DNA of 64,000 nucleotides, taken from NCBI GenBank assembly GCA_035578155.1, contig JAPWDM010000043.1, forward strand, positions 1,238,419-1,302,418, written 5' to 3'. Positions 37,705 through 51,592 of the stretch are shown piece after piece (within the stretch, counting starts at the first letter, position 1; each line of letters starts with the position of its first letter). Source of the DNA: Brachynemurus nebulosus (taxonomy: Eukaryota; Arthropoda; Insecta; Neuroptera; Myrmeleontidae). The notes beneath the pieces are model-generated. The model was not told the DNA's origin, did not search any database, and worked only from the letters and a program-made list of their open reading frames with translations. Both the position numbers and the translations under genes were made by a program.

Positions 37705-40100
37705 AAAATTTATAACCCCTTAATCCAAAATATTTTATATGGCGATTCTATTAGGGACTACTATTTTCCTAAATCTAGTAATAACTTATGCTACTTATAC
37801 ACAATACAAAATAAATATATAGTTATCATATATATAAGTTAATAAGTTATCATATTTAAATATAAAATTTAAAAATATACAATAAAATACATAATAACAA
37901 TACAAAAATGAAGATTTGTTACTGTTAAAACAAGTATGTATGTATACAATAGCTATACTGTGTATCTCTCCCATAATACCTTTACATAATACATAGAAAT
38001 AACATGATATACATGGAAGAAATCGTAACCTAACTTAATAACAAAAATAGAAATATTGCTATTTATGTATGTAAGATAAGGATAACTATATATTATTCAA
38101 ACAAAAAATGAATTTTATTTTTAACTATCCCTGGAAACAAAAACAAAATTTTTGTTTATTAATGTTTTTCTTTTACAAAATCTTGATATGTATAAAAAAA
38201 AATGGACAGAATATATTAACACCATTAGTGAAACGTGAGACAAACCCCTAACACCGAACACGTATGTAATTCTTAAAATGTGGACATATGTACATAGTGC
38301 CAACGTGTGCTAACATTCATCTTTTAATATATCTAGAAAGTAGAGGGCATTCACTATATATAATAATTTCTTAAAATAACGACACACATAGCGACATCTG
38401 ATGTATCTAGATAAGTATATATAAGGGTTTCTTTTGATGTATCTAGGTAAGTATGTATAATGGTTTGAGTAAAGGATAAATACATAACGTACACAGATTT
38501 TTAATCAAGTATTTTATTCAGTTAAGTGAAGTTAGAGCCGCGAAATTTTTTTCTTTTTTGATGTTTTTAATTTTTTTCTCTCTAATTATATAATTAAATA
38601 AAAAAATTATGCCTGTGGTATAACTGATCAAACCTGACTGTGGTAAAATGCTTGCAGTGCCACATAGTAGTTGCCTCTGTGAACTACGTCTTGCCTTAAT
38701 CTGAAATAAATCTCTTCATAATAAAATGAAATAAGAAATAAAGGCTTTCGCCATTTAGTGATCTTTTAAAAAACATCGTGTTCCTTTCTAACTGAACCAT
38801 ACACCATAGTGAATTTTTAAGTAGTTCACTTAAAAGTCGCTCTGGACCTAATATGGCTGCTATTTTGATTTCATAATAAAAATTTTGAAGTTTTAAGTCA
38901 TTATTAATTATTCGTCAATTGATTATACGTTCTGGAATAAAAATAATATTAAAGTAAAATTATAAAAACAGTTAAGTAAGTGTCTTAGGCTCAAAATAAA
39001 TTAAAAATGTTTGTAACATACATATGTAATACGTATTTTTAATAATGAAACACGAAGGTTATAATTTAGAACGTATGTTAAAACACTTCTGTAAATAATA
39101 TTCAAACAATATAAAAAGTTAATTTAGCTTGCATTAGTTTGCGGACGAATGCACCACTTGTGATAGAGTGCTTGGATTTGAATGTGTGACCTGCTGCATC
39201 GGTTCCGTGGATGTATAGGCCTCTATGTGCCACTATGTATACTTAAATACGATATGTATCTCCTTGGGCGAATGCACTTGTTGTTGTAAATGATGTTCAC
39301 GCAACACTATGCTGGTAGGAAGGTGTAATTCCTAGTACATCGAATGGGATAGGTTCAGTGGTAGGAATGCTTAACGATGGGTTCAATAAAGTTATGAGGC
39401 GAAGGTGGTAAAAGTACTGAGGTTGGGAATAAAAATATTCATAAGGATAATATCATTTTAATAAAGGAATAATTTTAAGGGAAAGGTTAAATTCAATAGT
39501 TTTTGTTGCATTTCCAAATTAACTTAATATTTTTCTTCAAATAACTTTTCACTTGAAATAATATTTTAATACGACGCTTGAACATTTATTTCATTGAATA
39601 ACTTTCATCCAAAATGGCGGAACTAATATTTATCAAATTCATCAAACACGTTTTCTAAAAAAATCTTATGCATCAACATATATAATATTCAATCACATTA
39701 TTTTCAATAAATATCTTCTTCACAGGATAAATAAATAAAATTCCAATTTATACTGAATAATGTATCTCATTTATTTTAATATTTATTCATTTTGAACTTA
39801 TTTTAATAATTTTTATATCTTTTCAAAATAATAAACGGCTGCCTTTTTCATCATGAGAATTGCTTCTAAATTTGGAGTGGCTTGCAGTACGCACTCCTTG
39901 TAAACATACATACAAAACAGGATATTGAAATATAATAATATGATTGGTTAATTAGTATTAGCGTCTCTTCAAAGGATTTCTATTGGATAATTTGACAGCG
40001 TTGCTTATATTCATACATGCGCAATATAAAGCGTTACTTCCTGGTTGTGTAGAGTCACAATTCTAATAACAATACAATTCTAAGAAAGGAATACACTTTT
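37705..40100. other. Mostly unique DNA, one exon-like patch
   Basis: This is less repetitive than the rest of the window. A richer stretch at 39.12-39.42 kb gives coding-like but interrupted peptides on the minus strand (for example a frame with HHLQQQVHSPKEIH). I cannot assemble a clean exon there. Confidence 0.35.
38628..38700 (-). CDS. Possible last exon of a host gene
   Basis: On the minus strand, ATTTATTTCAG at 38701-38711 is a fair splice acceptor. The following 73 bp read LRQDVVHRGNYYVALQAF and five more residues, then TGA. The composition is unlike the surrounding low-complexity frames, the frame is closed by a stop in a normal place, and an AT-rich 3' UTR follows. No upstream exon could be fixed, so this is a suggestion. 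It could also be the end of a gene belonging to the TIR-bounded element around it. Confidence 0.3.
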
Positions 40101-40433
40101 GATACAATTTGATAATTTGTGTCTTTATCTATTCAAAACTAACATCCTTGCATTGGACTATGGTTGATCCTATAATTGACAGCATGTATATCACTTATAA
40201 TAAAAGAGATCGCGGTTTCGGTCGAGAAAATCAACTTCTATACCAATAATATTACGTTGTATATGCCAAATGGCGTTCCAAGCTGTCCTAATCTCTTAAA
40301 TGCACTAATAAAAATTATTTGTATATATTTATTATGCTGACTTGAACAGTTAGCTGAAAAATGTTAAAATTTATAACTCATGTGTTTTTAATAATGACCA
40401 CCGATCGAAATCAAAATAGACGAACAAAAATTG

Positions 40434-40515
<82 letters not shown>
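40434..40515. repeat. (TA)n microsatellite in family C copy 3
   Basis: Homologous in position to 21892-21947. Confidence 0.95.
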
Positions 40516-40517
<2 letters not shown>

Positions 40518-40722
40518 TTAATTAAGTATCGAAACATTAAATGCGAGGTGAATTTAAATTGAATTTTTGAAAAATTCTATTAATAATTATTAATAAATAT
40601 CGGATTATTCTATTAATAATTCTTGTTATCGGAGGTTTCTTTCAGAATTAACTTCATTAATATATAAATGTCAAAACTGTTCGGACATATGATCGCGTTC
40701 CAGTATAGGGGCTTTTACGTTA

Positions 40723-41623
40723 AAGTAAATATTCTTCTAAATCAAAGAAACATTACTCTGGCAACTAAAAAAAAATTTTTTTTTTTGCATTCAAGAAAAT
40801 TTTTTATTCAGAAAATAAAGCCAACAAAATTCTTAATCTATGAACAAAGAAATCGTTTTGAGAGTCCAGTAACATATTATGTAATGTACCTGAAAGATGT
40901 GGTAAAAATTTAGGTACTATCTGTAAGAAATGAGCTAATGATATTCAAAATTATATTGGAAATTCAAGAAACTTGGTTACTAAAACTGTGTTTAAAGACT
41001 CAGAGGACAAACAAATGTGCTGTCGTAGAAACTGTACGTAGAACATTACAAGAAAATTAATTTTTATGATCCAGTAGCTTTCAAAAATTTTATATTAAAG
41101 AAATCTATCCAAAAAAAAGAAACGCTTAAATTTCTGTTTTAATACAGAAATTATAATAGGTATTATGTTCTTTTGGAAAATATTGATTAATTTTGGCAAA
41201 AGTAATATTAACATCTTTGATTCAGACTGTATTCAAATTGTACGAAGGAAATCGAAAAGGAATCACAATACAGAGAATCTAATTTCTATACTTAAACACG
41301 GGGAAAGTTATATTATGGAGGGAGGCTTTAAATAGAGTGGGGAGTTCACATGTATCAAATAAAGTAATTTGCAAAGGGTATTGCAAGATAATCATAAAGA
41401 AAATCCCCCCATAACGGATGTCTGTAATAATATATGTAGTAACATTGGCACCTCAATTGATTACCAAATATAGGGTCATTGACCCTTAACCTTGATTTTT
41501 CCTTGAGATATTAACTAAAATATGTGTGAGTGCTGTAATTTTTCAAACTCAATTTCCTCAAAAACTATACTACCTAGGAAAATAAAACTGACGCTAAAAT
41601 TTAGGTAATACTTGGGACTATAT
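40723..41623. other. No gene seen
   Basis: AT-rich sequence with no motif. The upstream part (40668-40913) has an 81-codon frame that overlaps the TIR and is not credible. Confidence 0.4.
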
Positions 41624-41992
41624 TACCGTAAAACCATCTAGACCCGAACAGGGGTCTAGACCCAAAAACTTTGCACCAATCTTCAAAGTAAATAGTTTCT
41701 ATATTAACCTGCAACAATAAACATTTGTTCTTGACGTCATTAGAGAGAGAAAAACATGCTCTAAACAGCTGTACCAATAAAACTACGGATTTAAACTTTT
41801 ACTATGTCATTTTACAGGATTACTATTCTCCAGTTTTTCAAAGAAATAAAATGTGTGTCTAACTTCGACATGTAATTTTCGTCATAATTGTCATATTGTA
41901 TTAATTTTGATATGTATGTCTTCAGAATTTTATCGCACATCATTTAATGATGTTTGAAGTTATATTCGATGTATATATAAAAAAATACATGC

Positions 41993-42058
<66 letters not shown>

Positions 42059-42579
42059 CGTTTAGTTCCGGACACATCAGTTTATTATACTATGGCCGCG
42101 ATTTGTACTAGCTGTAACTTCCACTATCCATACGTTATATTCCCGCCAGAATTACGCGGTTTATGCCTCCTTCTGGCGTCATATCGTATGTTTACTTCAT
42201 AGAGAGGTATACTATGCAGTGACCCCTCTCCTTTCCCACAAAATATTTTGAAGTCTCTGAGAGGCTCAAAGACATCAGACGATATAAAACACTGACCTAG
42301 CCTCGACGGGAGAGGTTAGTTTGCATGTTATTACATTATTTCAATAAGTGTCCGGGTCAAGACCGATTTGGGGTGTAGACCCGGACGCTTACTAATTATT
42401 TTATTTTCTTTTTTTTTTTTTACTTATAATGAGACAAATGAGTCAGGGATATAACAAATAGTGTACGCTCTTTCTAATGGTAATACTTTTATTGGTGATA
42501 TCTATGAAGGAAACATGTATAAAAATAAAATTAACCAAAAAATGTAAAAAAGTGTCCGGGTCTAGACGGTTTTACGGTC
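41624..42579. mobile_element. MITE with ACCGTAAAACC..TAGACCCG TIRs
   Basis: The left end (41624-41650) and right end (42553-42579) are reverse complements with three mismatches; the shared core is TCTAGACCCG. A second inner copy of the phrase GTGTCCGGGTC-AGACC lies near 42347-42395. The interior includes (TA)n and a moderately GC-rich unique stretch at 42.06-42.32 kb. The TIR resembles family C (GTAAAA.CCC), so it may be a distant relative. Confidence 0.6.
41990..42055. repeat. (TA)n microsatellite
   Basis: TA tract inside the 41.6-42.6 kb MITE. Confidence 0.95.
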
Positions 42580-42992
42580 TACATTTTTTTTGACATTTTG
42601 CCTTAAATTTTAAAAATTCAAAATAATTGCATAATAATATAATTTATTTTTTAGTATGGTTCTAGTATACTTACATCTTTCAAAAAAATGCAGAATATTC
42701 CTTACCTTATGTATTTACAGCACACCAAATTTCATCAAGACCGAAGATGCTTTTTTTGAGTAATAAATAATTTATTGAGTATATGGTATGTATTAACCGT
42801 AGAAAAGAGTGCTTAAAATTAACTATAAAAAAACTTTTAATTTTTTGGTACCTAAATTTCTAGTATACTTACACCGTTAGAAAAAAATAGTACTCCGTTC
42901 AAAGTAAGGGCTTCTATAGCCGTTAAAAATCATATTTCGCAATATGAATATATTTTAAAAAAAAAACCTACTCTTTATATTTTTAAGACTTA

Positions 42993-43360
42993 ATATTAAT
43001 AATAATAATAATGATAATAATAATAATAATAATAATAATGTGGTTTTACGTCCGTTTTTAAAACCTTTCCTCAATAACAGACGCCACCCACATCACTATT
43101 TGTACCTTTATTTTTACATTTTAAACTGTTATCATAGTTTTTTTTTTACTTAATACATTTATGATGTGAGTGGAGGATAAGGAAATTGGCGGCAGTCTAG
43201 GATCTGGAAGGTGTGCGTCTGCAGCCGACTTCTTTAAAGGAACTGTGCCGATATTTATCTGGAATTGTGAAAGGAAACTGCAGAAAACCTTCACGAGCAT
43301 GGCTGGTCGTAGGATTTGAATCGAGTGCCAGTGTCTAAGCACGCTCGGGCACTCCGCTGG
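42993..43360 (-). mobile_element. tRNA-derived SINE, copy 2, with (ATT)n tail
   Basis: Minus strand. Same body as copy 1 (CTGCAGTTTCC, GTCTGCAG, GATGTGGGTGGCGTCTG). The head is shortened: the segment between A box and B box has a deletion of roughly 30 bp and the B box is mutated. The tail at 42993-43039 is (ATT)n on the element strand. Copy 1 has the same tail start but then turns into (TA)n. Confidence 0.75.
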
Positions 43361-45466
<2,106 letters not shown>

Positions 45467-45861
45467 ACCCCTGTCGCAGCATCTGCATAACATAGCGAAT
45501 TTCCAAATATTGGACACTGGCGGATCTCATCTAAGACCTGTTCCCATTTAAAATAATTCAGGTTTCTAAGAGTGAAAAGATTTTTAAAATCAGTTAAGTA
45601 GTTAAGTTTTTGCGCTTTTTCGCATAAGGCGCTTGGCGCATATATCCATTTAAAATAATTTAGCTTTGTGATGGTGACAAAATTTTCAAAATCAATTGGG
45701 TAGTTCATTTTCATTTTTTCGAGCCCAGCCGATTTTCGAAATCGGCTGGGTAATTTATTTTTGGTATTTTTGGGATCCAAGACCCCGAACGGACTTTGTA
45801 CAGTATAGTACTATCCACCTGAAATAACTTAGTTTTCGTACAATGAGAAACTTTTGAGAAT
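45467..45861 (-). mobile_element. Family A 3' end with tandem-repeat body
   Basis: Begins ACCCCTGTCGCAGC, hairpin, TAGCGAATTTCC, then at least three inverted units of the 120-bp tandem repeat (GATTTTGAAAATTTTTTCAC reversed). This links the family A terminus to the tandem array of 11.9-13.1 kb. It is cut at about 45861 by the LINE. Confidence 0.55.
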
Positions 45862-46191
45862 CGGGGTTCGGTAGCTGGGAGTTGGCTTGGCGCGTTTGTC
45901 GAGTGCGGATGTTATTAGAGTGATATAATTAATTTTTAAGTAACTGTTAGAAACATCGTTCAGTTTCAGTGAAAAATAAAAAGAAAAAAAATATTAACTT
46001 TACATTAAAAATTTATATTCTAATTGATTTATTAAAACTATGAATATTAAAAACTAAAAATAAAAAATAAACAAAAAAGAATATTAATATATTAACTGAA
46101 GGTTAAAAAATACATGCATATTAATTATATAACTCACATACTTAAAACAAATTTTTACTGAATATAATTTAATTAAACAAACAAATTAAAA

Positions 46192-47037
46192 ATGAATCCT
46201 GAAATGTTAGACATTCTAAAAGAACTTAAAAATGATATTAAAAAGGTTAATGATAATTTGAACGAAAAATTTAACATGTTACACGAGGATAACCAAAAAT
46301 ATAAAAAACAATTGGAAGATCAAAGAAACAAAATTATATTTATGGAAAAAGAAATTAAAAAAAAAAATATAATTATACATGGATTGGATGAATTTGAAAA
46401 AAGTTACTACGAACTCGAAAATAAAGTAGTCAGTATTTTAAGAAACGATTTAACTTTAAATATTACGGCAGACGACATTGATTTCATTCATCGTATTGGA
46501 CGAAAAACTTCAACCGCACGTCCTGTTGTTATGGGAATGATCTCATTTAGAAAAAAGGTATTAATCATGCAGAGTAAAAACAAACTTCAAAATACTAAAA
46601 TATCAATCACCGATGATTTTCCTGATCACATAAGACAAGCAAGAAAACAATTAATTCCGATTATGATTTTATTAAGAAAACAGGGAAAAGAAGCTTTCGT
46701 AAGACAGGATAAACTAATCGTTGATAGTAAAAAGTATGATGTTACAAAAGCATTGACATTAAGGTTGATTGCTGATTGTAATGATTTGTCAAATAATAGC
46801 AATACTGCTAATATTGTCAACACTGTTCAAAAAAATAAAAGGCAAGATAGCAATGATGATCAAGATGAGGAAAACGATGAACCATCCATGAGTCAAGCCA
46901 CAAAACAAAAAAAACCTAAAGTCCAAAGAATTGATAATAAACTTAAAGAGCAGAGACCAGCAATAGATTTTTTTCGGCCCAGAACCCAGTCCTTTAATTC
47001 TTCAGAAGAAAAATTGAATAAGGATTCAAAAAACTAA
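46192..47037 (+). CDS. LINE ORF1 protein
   Basis: A 281-residue intact frame. Residues ~10-60 are Lys/Glu/Asn-rich with heptad-like spacing, likely a coiled coil for trimer formation. Residues ~60-180 form an L1-ORF1-like RNA-binding region, with KKNIIIHGLDE, a DIDFIHRIGRK motif and a VMGMISFRKKVLIM strand. A basic, Gln/Asp-rich tail follows, ending PAIDFFRPRTQSF. No CCHC zinc knuckle is present. In such elements this protein coats the RNA and chaperones target-primed reverse transcription. The ATG at 46192 is the first after an AT-rich leader. It is intact, unlike ORF2, so it may have been lost more slowly. Confidence 0.8.
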   Translation: MNPEMLDILKELKNDIKKVNDNLNEKFNMLHEDNQKYKKQLEDQRNKIIFMEKEIKKKNIIIHGLDEFEKSYYELENKVVSILRNDLTLNITADDIDFIHRIGRKTSTARPVVMGMISFRKKVLIMQSKNKLQNTKISITDDFPDHIRQARKQLIPIMILLRKQGKEAFVRQDKLIVDSKKYDVTKALTLRLIADCNDLSNNSNTANIVNTVQKNKRQDSNDDQDEENDEPSMSQATKQKKPKVQRIDNKLKEQRPAIDFFRPRTQSFNSSEEKLNKDSKN

Positions 47038-47063
47038 TAAGCAATAACAATGGAAGGACAATA

Positions 47064-49436
47064 ATGGCGAAGCATGAACAACGGAAAAGTGTAAAAAATG
47101 TACGTGTAACTTTTGATAATCAGTTAAAAATTACTTTTTGGAATTCGAGTGGCCTTGGGACCCTTTATAGTATCGATGACAATCTAAAATATTATTTAAA
47201 TTCAGCGCATATTATATGTATTTCTGAAACATGGCAAACGAAATGTGTAAAAAATCTACCAGATTATCTAAAAAACTATGATATAGTGAGCAGTAACGCG
47301 ACCAAAAATCAGTGTAAAGGTAGAGCCAGCGGTGGGTTAATTATTCTCATCAAAAAAGAAAATGTAAAAATAGAAACATTAATTAATACCAATTTATACA
47401 TTTTCTGTAAAGTGGAATATAACTTAAGAACTGTAATAGTTGGACTAACGTACTTGCGACCAGATTTAGATTCCAACCAATGTATTGCTATGTTTGAAGA
47501 TGCCCTGAATGAAATATTTCTAAATAACCCAAATTGTACAATAATTGTTGGTGGAGATATGAATGCTCGAATCGGTAGTCATGAATCTTTGGACGAAAAT
47601 ATATTTCAGAATAGTGCCCTAAACTGTGTACGCATATCCACAGATGAGGTTGTCAATAAAAGAGGAAGGTTGCTTAAAAACTGTATGGAAGCAAATGGTA
47701 TGATAGTTATGAATGGAAGGTCACGTAGCGACACCCCGGCAAATCCGACATGCATTACAAGCAATGGATCCAGTATTGTAGACCTCGTGTTCGTAAATGC
47801 AGCTGACTTAGACCTGGTCACTGATTTCTCAGTGTACCAGGACCCAGGTATCTATGTACACTTACCATGTTCCATTTATATTGCCAACATAATACAGAGC
47901 AATTCTTTTTCAGATACGCACCAAAAAATTGAAAAAATGAGCCCATTAAATTCATATAAAATAACTAAGTGGGTCGAGGAAAATCGACATATATTTATGG
48001 ATACATTGGCAACTGACAGTAAATTATACTTCAATAGTAATTCATCTGATGAACTCGCTCATAATTTGTATAAAGCTCTTGAAAGCGCCGCAACTGAGTC
48101 CAACATGATTAAAAGTGGAAAATTTATCAACGGCCAGAAGAAGAACAAAAATTTCAACAAATGGTTTAATATAAACTTGAAGAATCTAAAAATTGCCACC
48201 AGAAAAGCATATAAAACATGGAAATTAAAAGGTTTTCATAAAGAATATCTTCAGAATTATTTAGAGCTGAGAAACGATTATCGAAAAAGTATAAAACATT
48301 CCAAGCTGGAGTACAATAAAAATCTGGTTGATTCGATTGCTAATACAAAAAATAGTAAAATGTTTTGGTCAGTAGTCAATATATTCAAAAGAACACCTGG
48401 ATATCATCAAAATTCAAATTATTTTAACCTAAAAGATTGTGAAATTTATTTTGAAAAGTTGTATCAAACACACGATAATTGCGTACAAAACAACATATTC
48501 TATGATGCTAGCCATCCTTATTTAGATTGTGATATAACCTTTGAAGAATTAGAGTATTCCTTATCTACACTTAAGGGGAATAAATCACCAGGTACTGACG
48601 GTTGGACGTATGAATTCTTGAAAAATTTACCAGCAAACTGGTCACATTATCTTCTGAATATGTACAATGTCATAATGAACACTGAGGTTATACCAATTAA
48701 ATGGACTGAAGTTCTTATTACCTTAATTTACAAAAAGGGTGATAAAAGTGATATTTCTAATTATAGAAGTATAGCACTTTTAAATTCTGTACTAAAAGTA
48801 TTTACAAATATTTTGAATTTTAGGTTATCACTTTGGGCAGAGAACATTATGCATGATTCTCAGAACGGGTTTAGATCTAACCGGAGCTGTGTTGATAATA
48901 TATTTATTCTTTATGCTACTATTGGCGTACATCTAAGCAGAGGTAACCAAATTTTCGTTATGTTTGTTGACTTCCGAAAAGCGTTCGATAAAATAGACCA
49001 TTCTCTTTTATGGGAAAAATTATATACACTTGGGGTAGGTGGAAAATTTTTAAGGTTAATTAAAAAACTTTATGATGGCGCCAATTGCAGAGTTAAAATA
49101 GACAGTAGTTACACTAAAGCTTTTGATATCACTTGCGGTGTATTACAAGGCGAATGTCTTTCACCAACGCTTTTTAATTTATTCATGAATGACTTGGAAG
49201 ACTGGTTTAGAGAAGCAGGATTTCAGGGAGTTAGTATTGATCATAAAAATGATATTTTAACATTGTTGTATGCGGATGACCTTTTATTGTTTGGCTATTC
49301 ACCTGGCGACCTTCAAAATAAAATTAACCATCTGGGTAAATATTGTAAAAATAACAAATTAGAAATTAATATTGGAAAAAACCAATATAATTGTATTTCG
49401 CAAATCTCCAAAACTGCAAGGTTTATCACAATTTAA
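47064..49436 (+). pseudogene. LINE ORF2: endonuclease and reverse transcriptase (frameshifted)
   Basis: A 790-codon frame. Residues 22-280 are an exonuclease-endonuclease-phosphatase fold: TFWNSSG, ISETW (catalytic Glu), GGDMNARIG and SSIVDLVF. The final His motif reads YVHLPC where SDHxP is usual, so the catalytic Asp partner is probably lost. Reverse transcriptase spans ~500-770: KSPGTDGW, YRSIALLN, QNGFRSNRSC, FVDFRKAFD, GVLQGECLSP and the catalytic LLYADD at about 735. Near 49376 a change in an A run shifts the frame, and the last ~20 codons here are out-of-frame sequence. Confidence 0.85.
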
Positions 49437-50479
49437 ATATAACGATCAAAATATTGAGGTAGTTAACCATTATAACTATCTAGGAGTAACTTTCTCTGCC
49501 ACAGGCAAATTTTGCAAGCTACAAACAATGCTGTTAGTAATGGGAATATTGCTGCCGGTCGCGTAAAACAAATAATTTCCTCCACAAAAACGGATTTTTG
49601 GGAATCAAAAATTTAATTGTTTGAAGCCATAGCTAACGCGTCACTTTTGTATGGCTCTGAAATTTGGGCATGCAATTATGCTGATACTGTGGAAAGGGTA
49701 CAACTTAAATTTATTAAAAGTCTTCTTAATATACCCATAAATACTCCAAATTATATTGTAAGAATTGAAACATTGTCTGCACACATCATGGTAAAAATTT
49801 TTGCGCGAATGCTTAACTGGTGGGAACGGCTTTTGAATAGTGCTGACAACAGTTATATTAAACTCTATTACAATCAATTGCTAGCTATAAATGGAAATGC
49901 CAATAACAAAACTGAATATAACTGGTGCAGTCAACTCAAGAATTTACTTCAGTCGATTGAAAAACTCGAAATTTGGAATTCACAAGACGCAAGTACATTA
50001 AAAAAATAAAATCTAACTTAGTAAAATTATACGAAACGTATTTAATGAATAAAGATATTCAGAAATTACAACATTCTCATTACAGTTACTTGTACAATTC
50101 CATTTATACGAATAATGAATATTTAAAAATAAAAATAAGATGTTCTACATTAAAACAAAGAGTAATCGCACAAATCAGAACGCACGGAAAACATAATTTC
50201 AGAATATTCATTAATGGCCATCGATATACATTAAATTTTTACCAGAATTGTCCAATATGCAACAAAAATGAAATTGATGATTTGTACCATTTTTATATTA
50301 AATGTCCTCTTTTAGAACCTTATAGGAAACATTATTTAAAAACTTATATAATAGGCAGTATAAATGACAATAACTATTTTGAAAAATTGTTTACTATTGA
50401 TAGTATTACAAAAATCAATAATATTTATTATTATACGAAGTTAGCATTTCAACTGCGAGCATTTGCTCCCAATGAATAG
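49372..50479 (+). pseudogene. LINE ORF2 C-terminal part, broken into three frames
   Basis: Continuation of ORF2 after the first frameshift. Frame one (49372-49566) carries NHYNYLGVTF, the usual strand after the RT thumb. Frame two is joined after another shift near 49550 and interrupted by TAA at 49612-49614; it resumes FEAIANASLLYGSEIW to 50009. Frame three (49973-50479) contains a zinc-binding motif CPIC...H...C (about 50250-50310) typical of LINE ORF2 C-termini and ends at 50479. Confidence 0.75.
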
Positions 50480-50949
50480 CACAATTTTGGTACTTATAAA
50501 TAATATTTTAATGTTTATTTACTAAAATGGTTTGAAAACCTTTTTTTTGCTCTTTTTTTGATTTACAACAGAAATTTTCTTATACACGTTTGTAAAGTAT
50601 TTTAGACTGTTATTCTATTTAAATTATGAATCTACTTTAAAGTACACTCAACTGCATGGCCTCTGCACTCGACCAAATTGTATTGTAATAATATAATTAC
50701 ATTTTTTTTTTTAATTGATTGTTGAATTTTTTATTAAATTTTTTAAATACGTATTTTCAAACCGTTTTAACAAATTATATTTTCAACTTTGGAATAGCGT
50801 TGTTACTTATATACTTTTAAGGTTGTCCAAATGTTTTATTTTACATATTTAGTATTTTTACGGTACTATTGTTATTATTAGGATTGTTATTAATGAAAAT
50901 TAATATGCTAAAGCCAACCATTGTTAAAATCCTGTTGATTATAAACAAT
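50480..50949 (+). other. LINE 3' UTR
   Basis: AT-rich, with T runs; no frame. Ends directly in the (TTA)n tail. Confidence 0.6.
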
Positions 50950-50957
50950 AAATTATT

Positions 50958-51047
<90 letters not shown>

Positions 51048-51067
51048 TATATATATATATATATATA
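50950..51067. repeat. (TTA)n tail passing into (TA)n
   Basis: About seven TTA units turn without a gap into TA dinucleotides with CA and GA breaks. The same ATT-to-TA transition is seen at the tail of SINE copy 1. Confidence 0.9.
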
Positions 51068-51364
51068 CATTTAGAAAGTTACCCTCAAGCGTTATAATTT
51101 TAAATTATATCATTAACCGAAGTATATGAAACAAATTATTGGAAAATTATAAAATAAAAGGCTTTACTTTCTTAGGAAATTAGTTATTCGAAAAACAAAA
51201 CGTGACACTGACCTACAGGCTAAAGCGTGACTGACACTACCGTCACTTTGCATTGCAAAATAGTAGTATTTTTAAATAAAATCTTAGAAATTGTCATTAC
51301 AGGACATAAAATAGGAAATTTAAAATAATTTTAAAGGTACAAAAACGTACTAAAATGTTATTTT

Positions 51365-51486
51365 TAGTCGAATTTTCTCCGAAAAATTAGACTTATACAG
51401 TCTATACGATAAGAGCTGCGAGAGGCGAGAGTAGGGGCGCTATCCGTTTTCGGACCCGTAGAACACGAATATGTAGAAAAAAAATG

Positions 51487-51546
<60 letters not shown>

Positions 51547-51559
51547 ATATATCTATATA

Positions 51560-51592
<33 letters not shown>

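Larger units (their letters stand above)
36144..40722. mobile_element. Family C TIR-bounded segment, copy 3 (4.58 kb)
   Basis: TIRs at 36144-36169 and 40697-40722 match at 25 of 26 positions (TAACGTAAAAGCCCCTATAC...). The next ~190 bp inside the left end match the right end of family C copy 2 inverted, and about 400 bp inside the right end match its left end, including a (TA)n. The order is therefore that of one element, 3.5 times longer. The extra interior contains a hAT MITE and mostly unique sequence with a possible exon. Whether that interior is original or captured is open. Confidence 0.55.
45862..50972 (+). mobile_element. LINE retrotransposon (APE-type), degenerate
   Basis: An almost full-length non-LTR element. 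The 5' UTR starts at about 45862 with a GC-richer stretch, followed by ORF1 (46192-47037), a 26-bp gap, ORF2 (47064 onward, with an apurinic endonuclease and reverse transcriptase), a 3' UTR of about 470 bp and a (TTA)n tail. There is no poly(A); trinucleotide tails occur in I-type and related clades. ORF2 is broken by three frameshifts and one stop, so this copy cannot move. I did not see an RNase H domain, and I do not assign the exact clade. Confidence 0.85.

Noticed and set aside
39120..39420. Exon-like peptides (Gln/Ser/Pro-rich) on the minus strand
   Set aside because: The plausible frame changes midway and contains a stop; no consistent splice sites, so not listed as a CDS.
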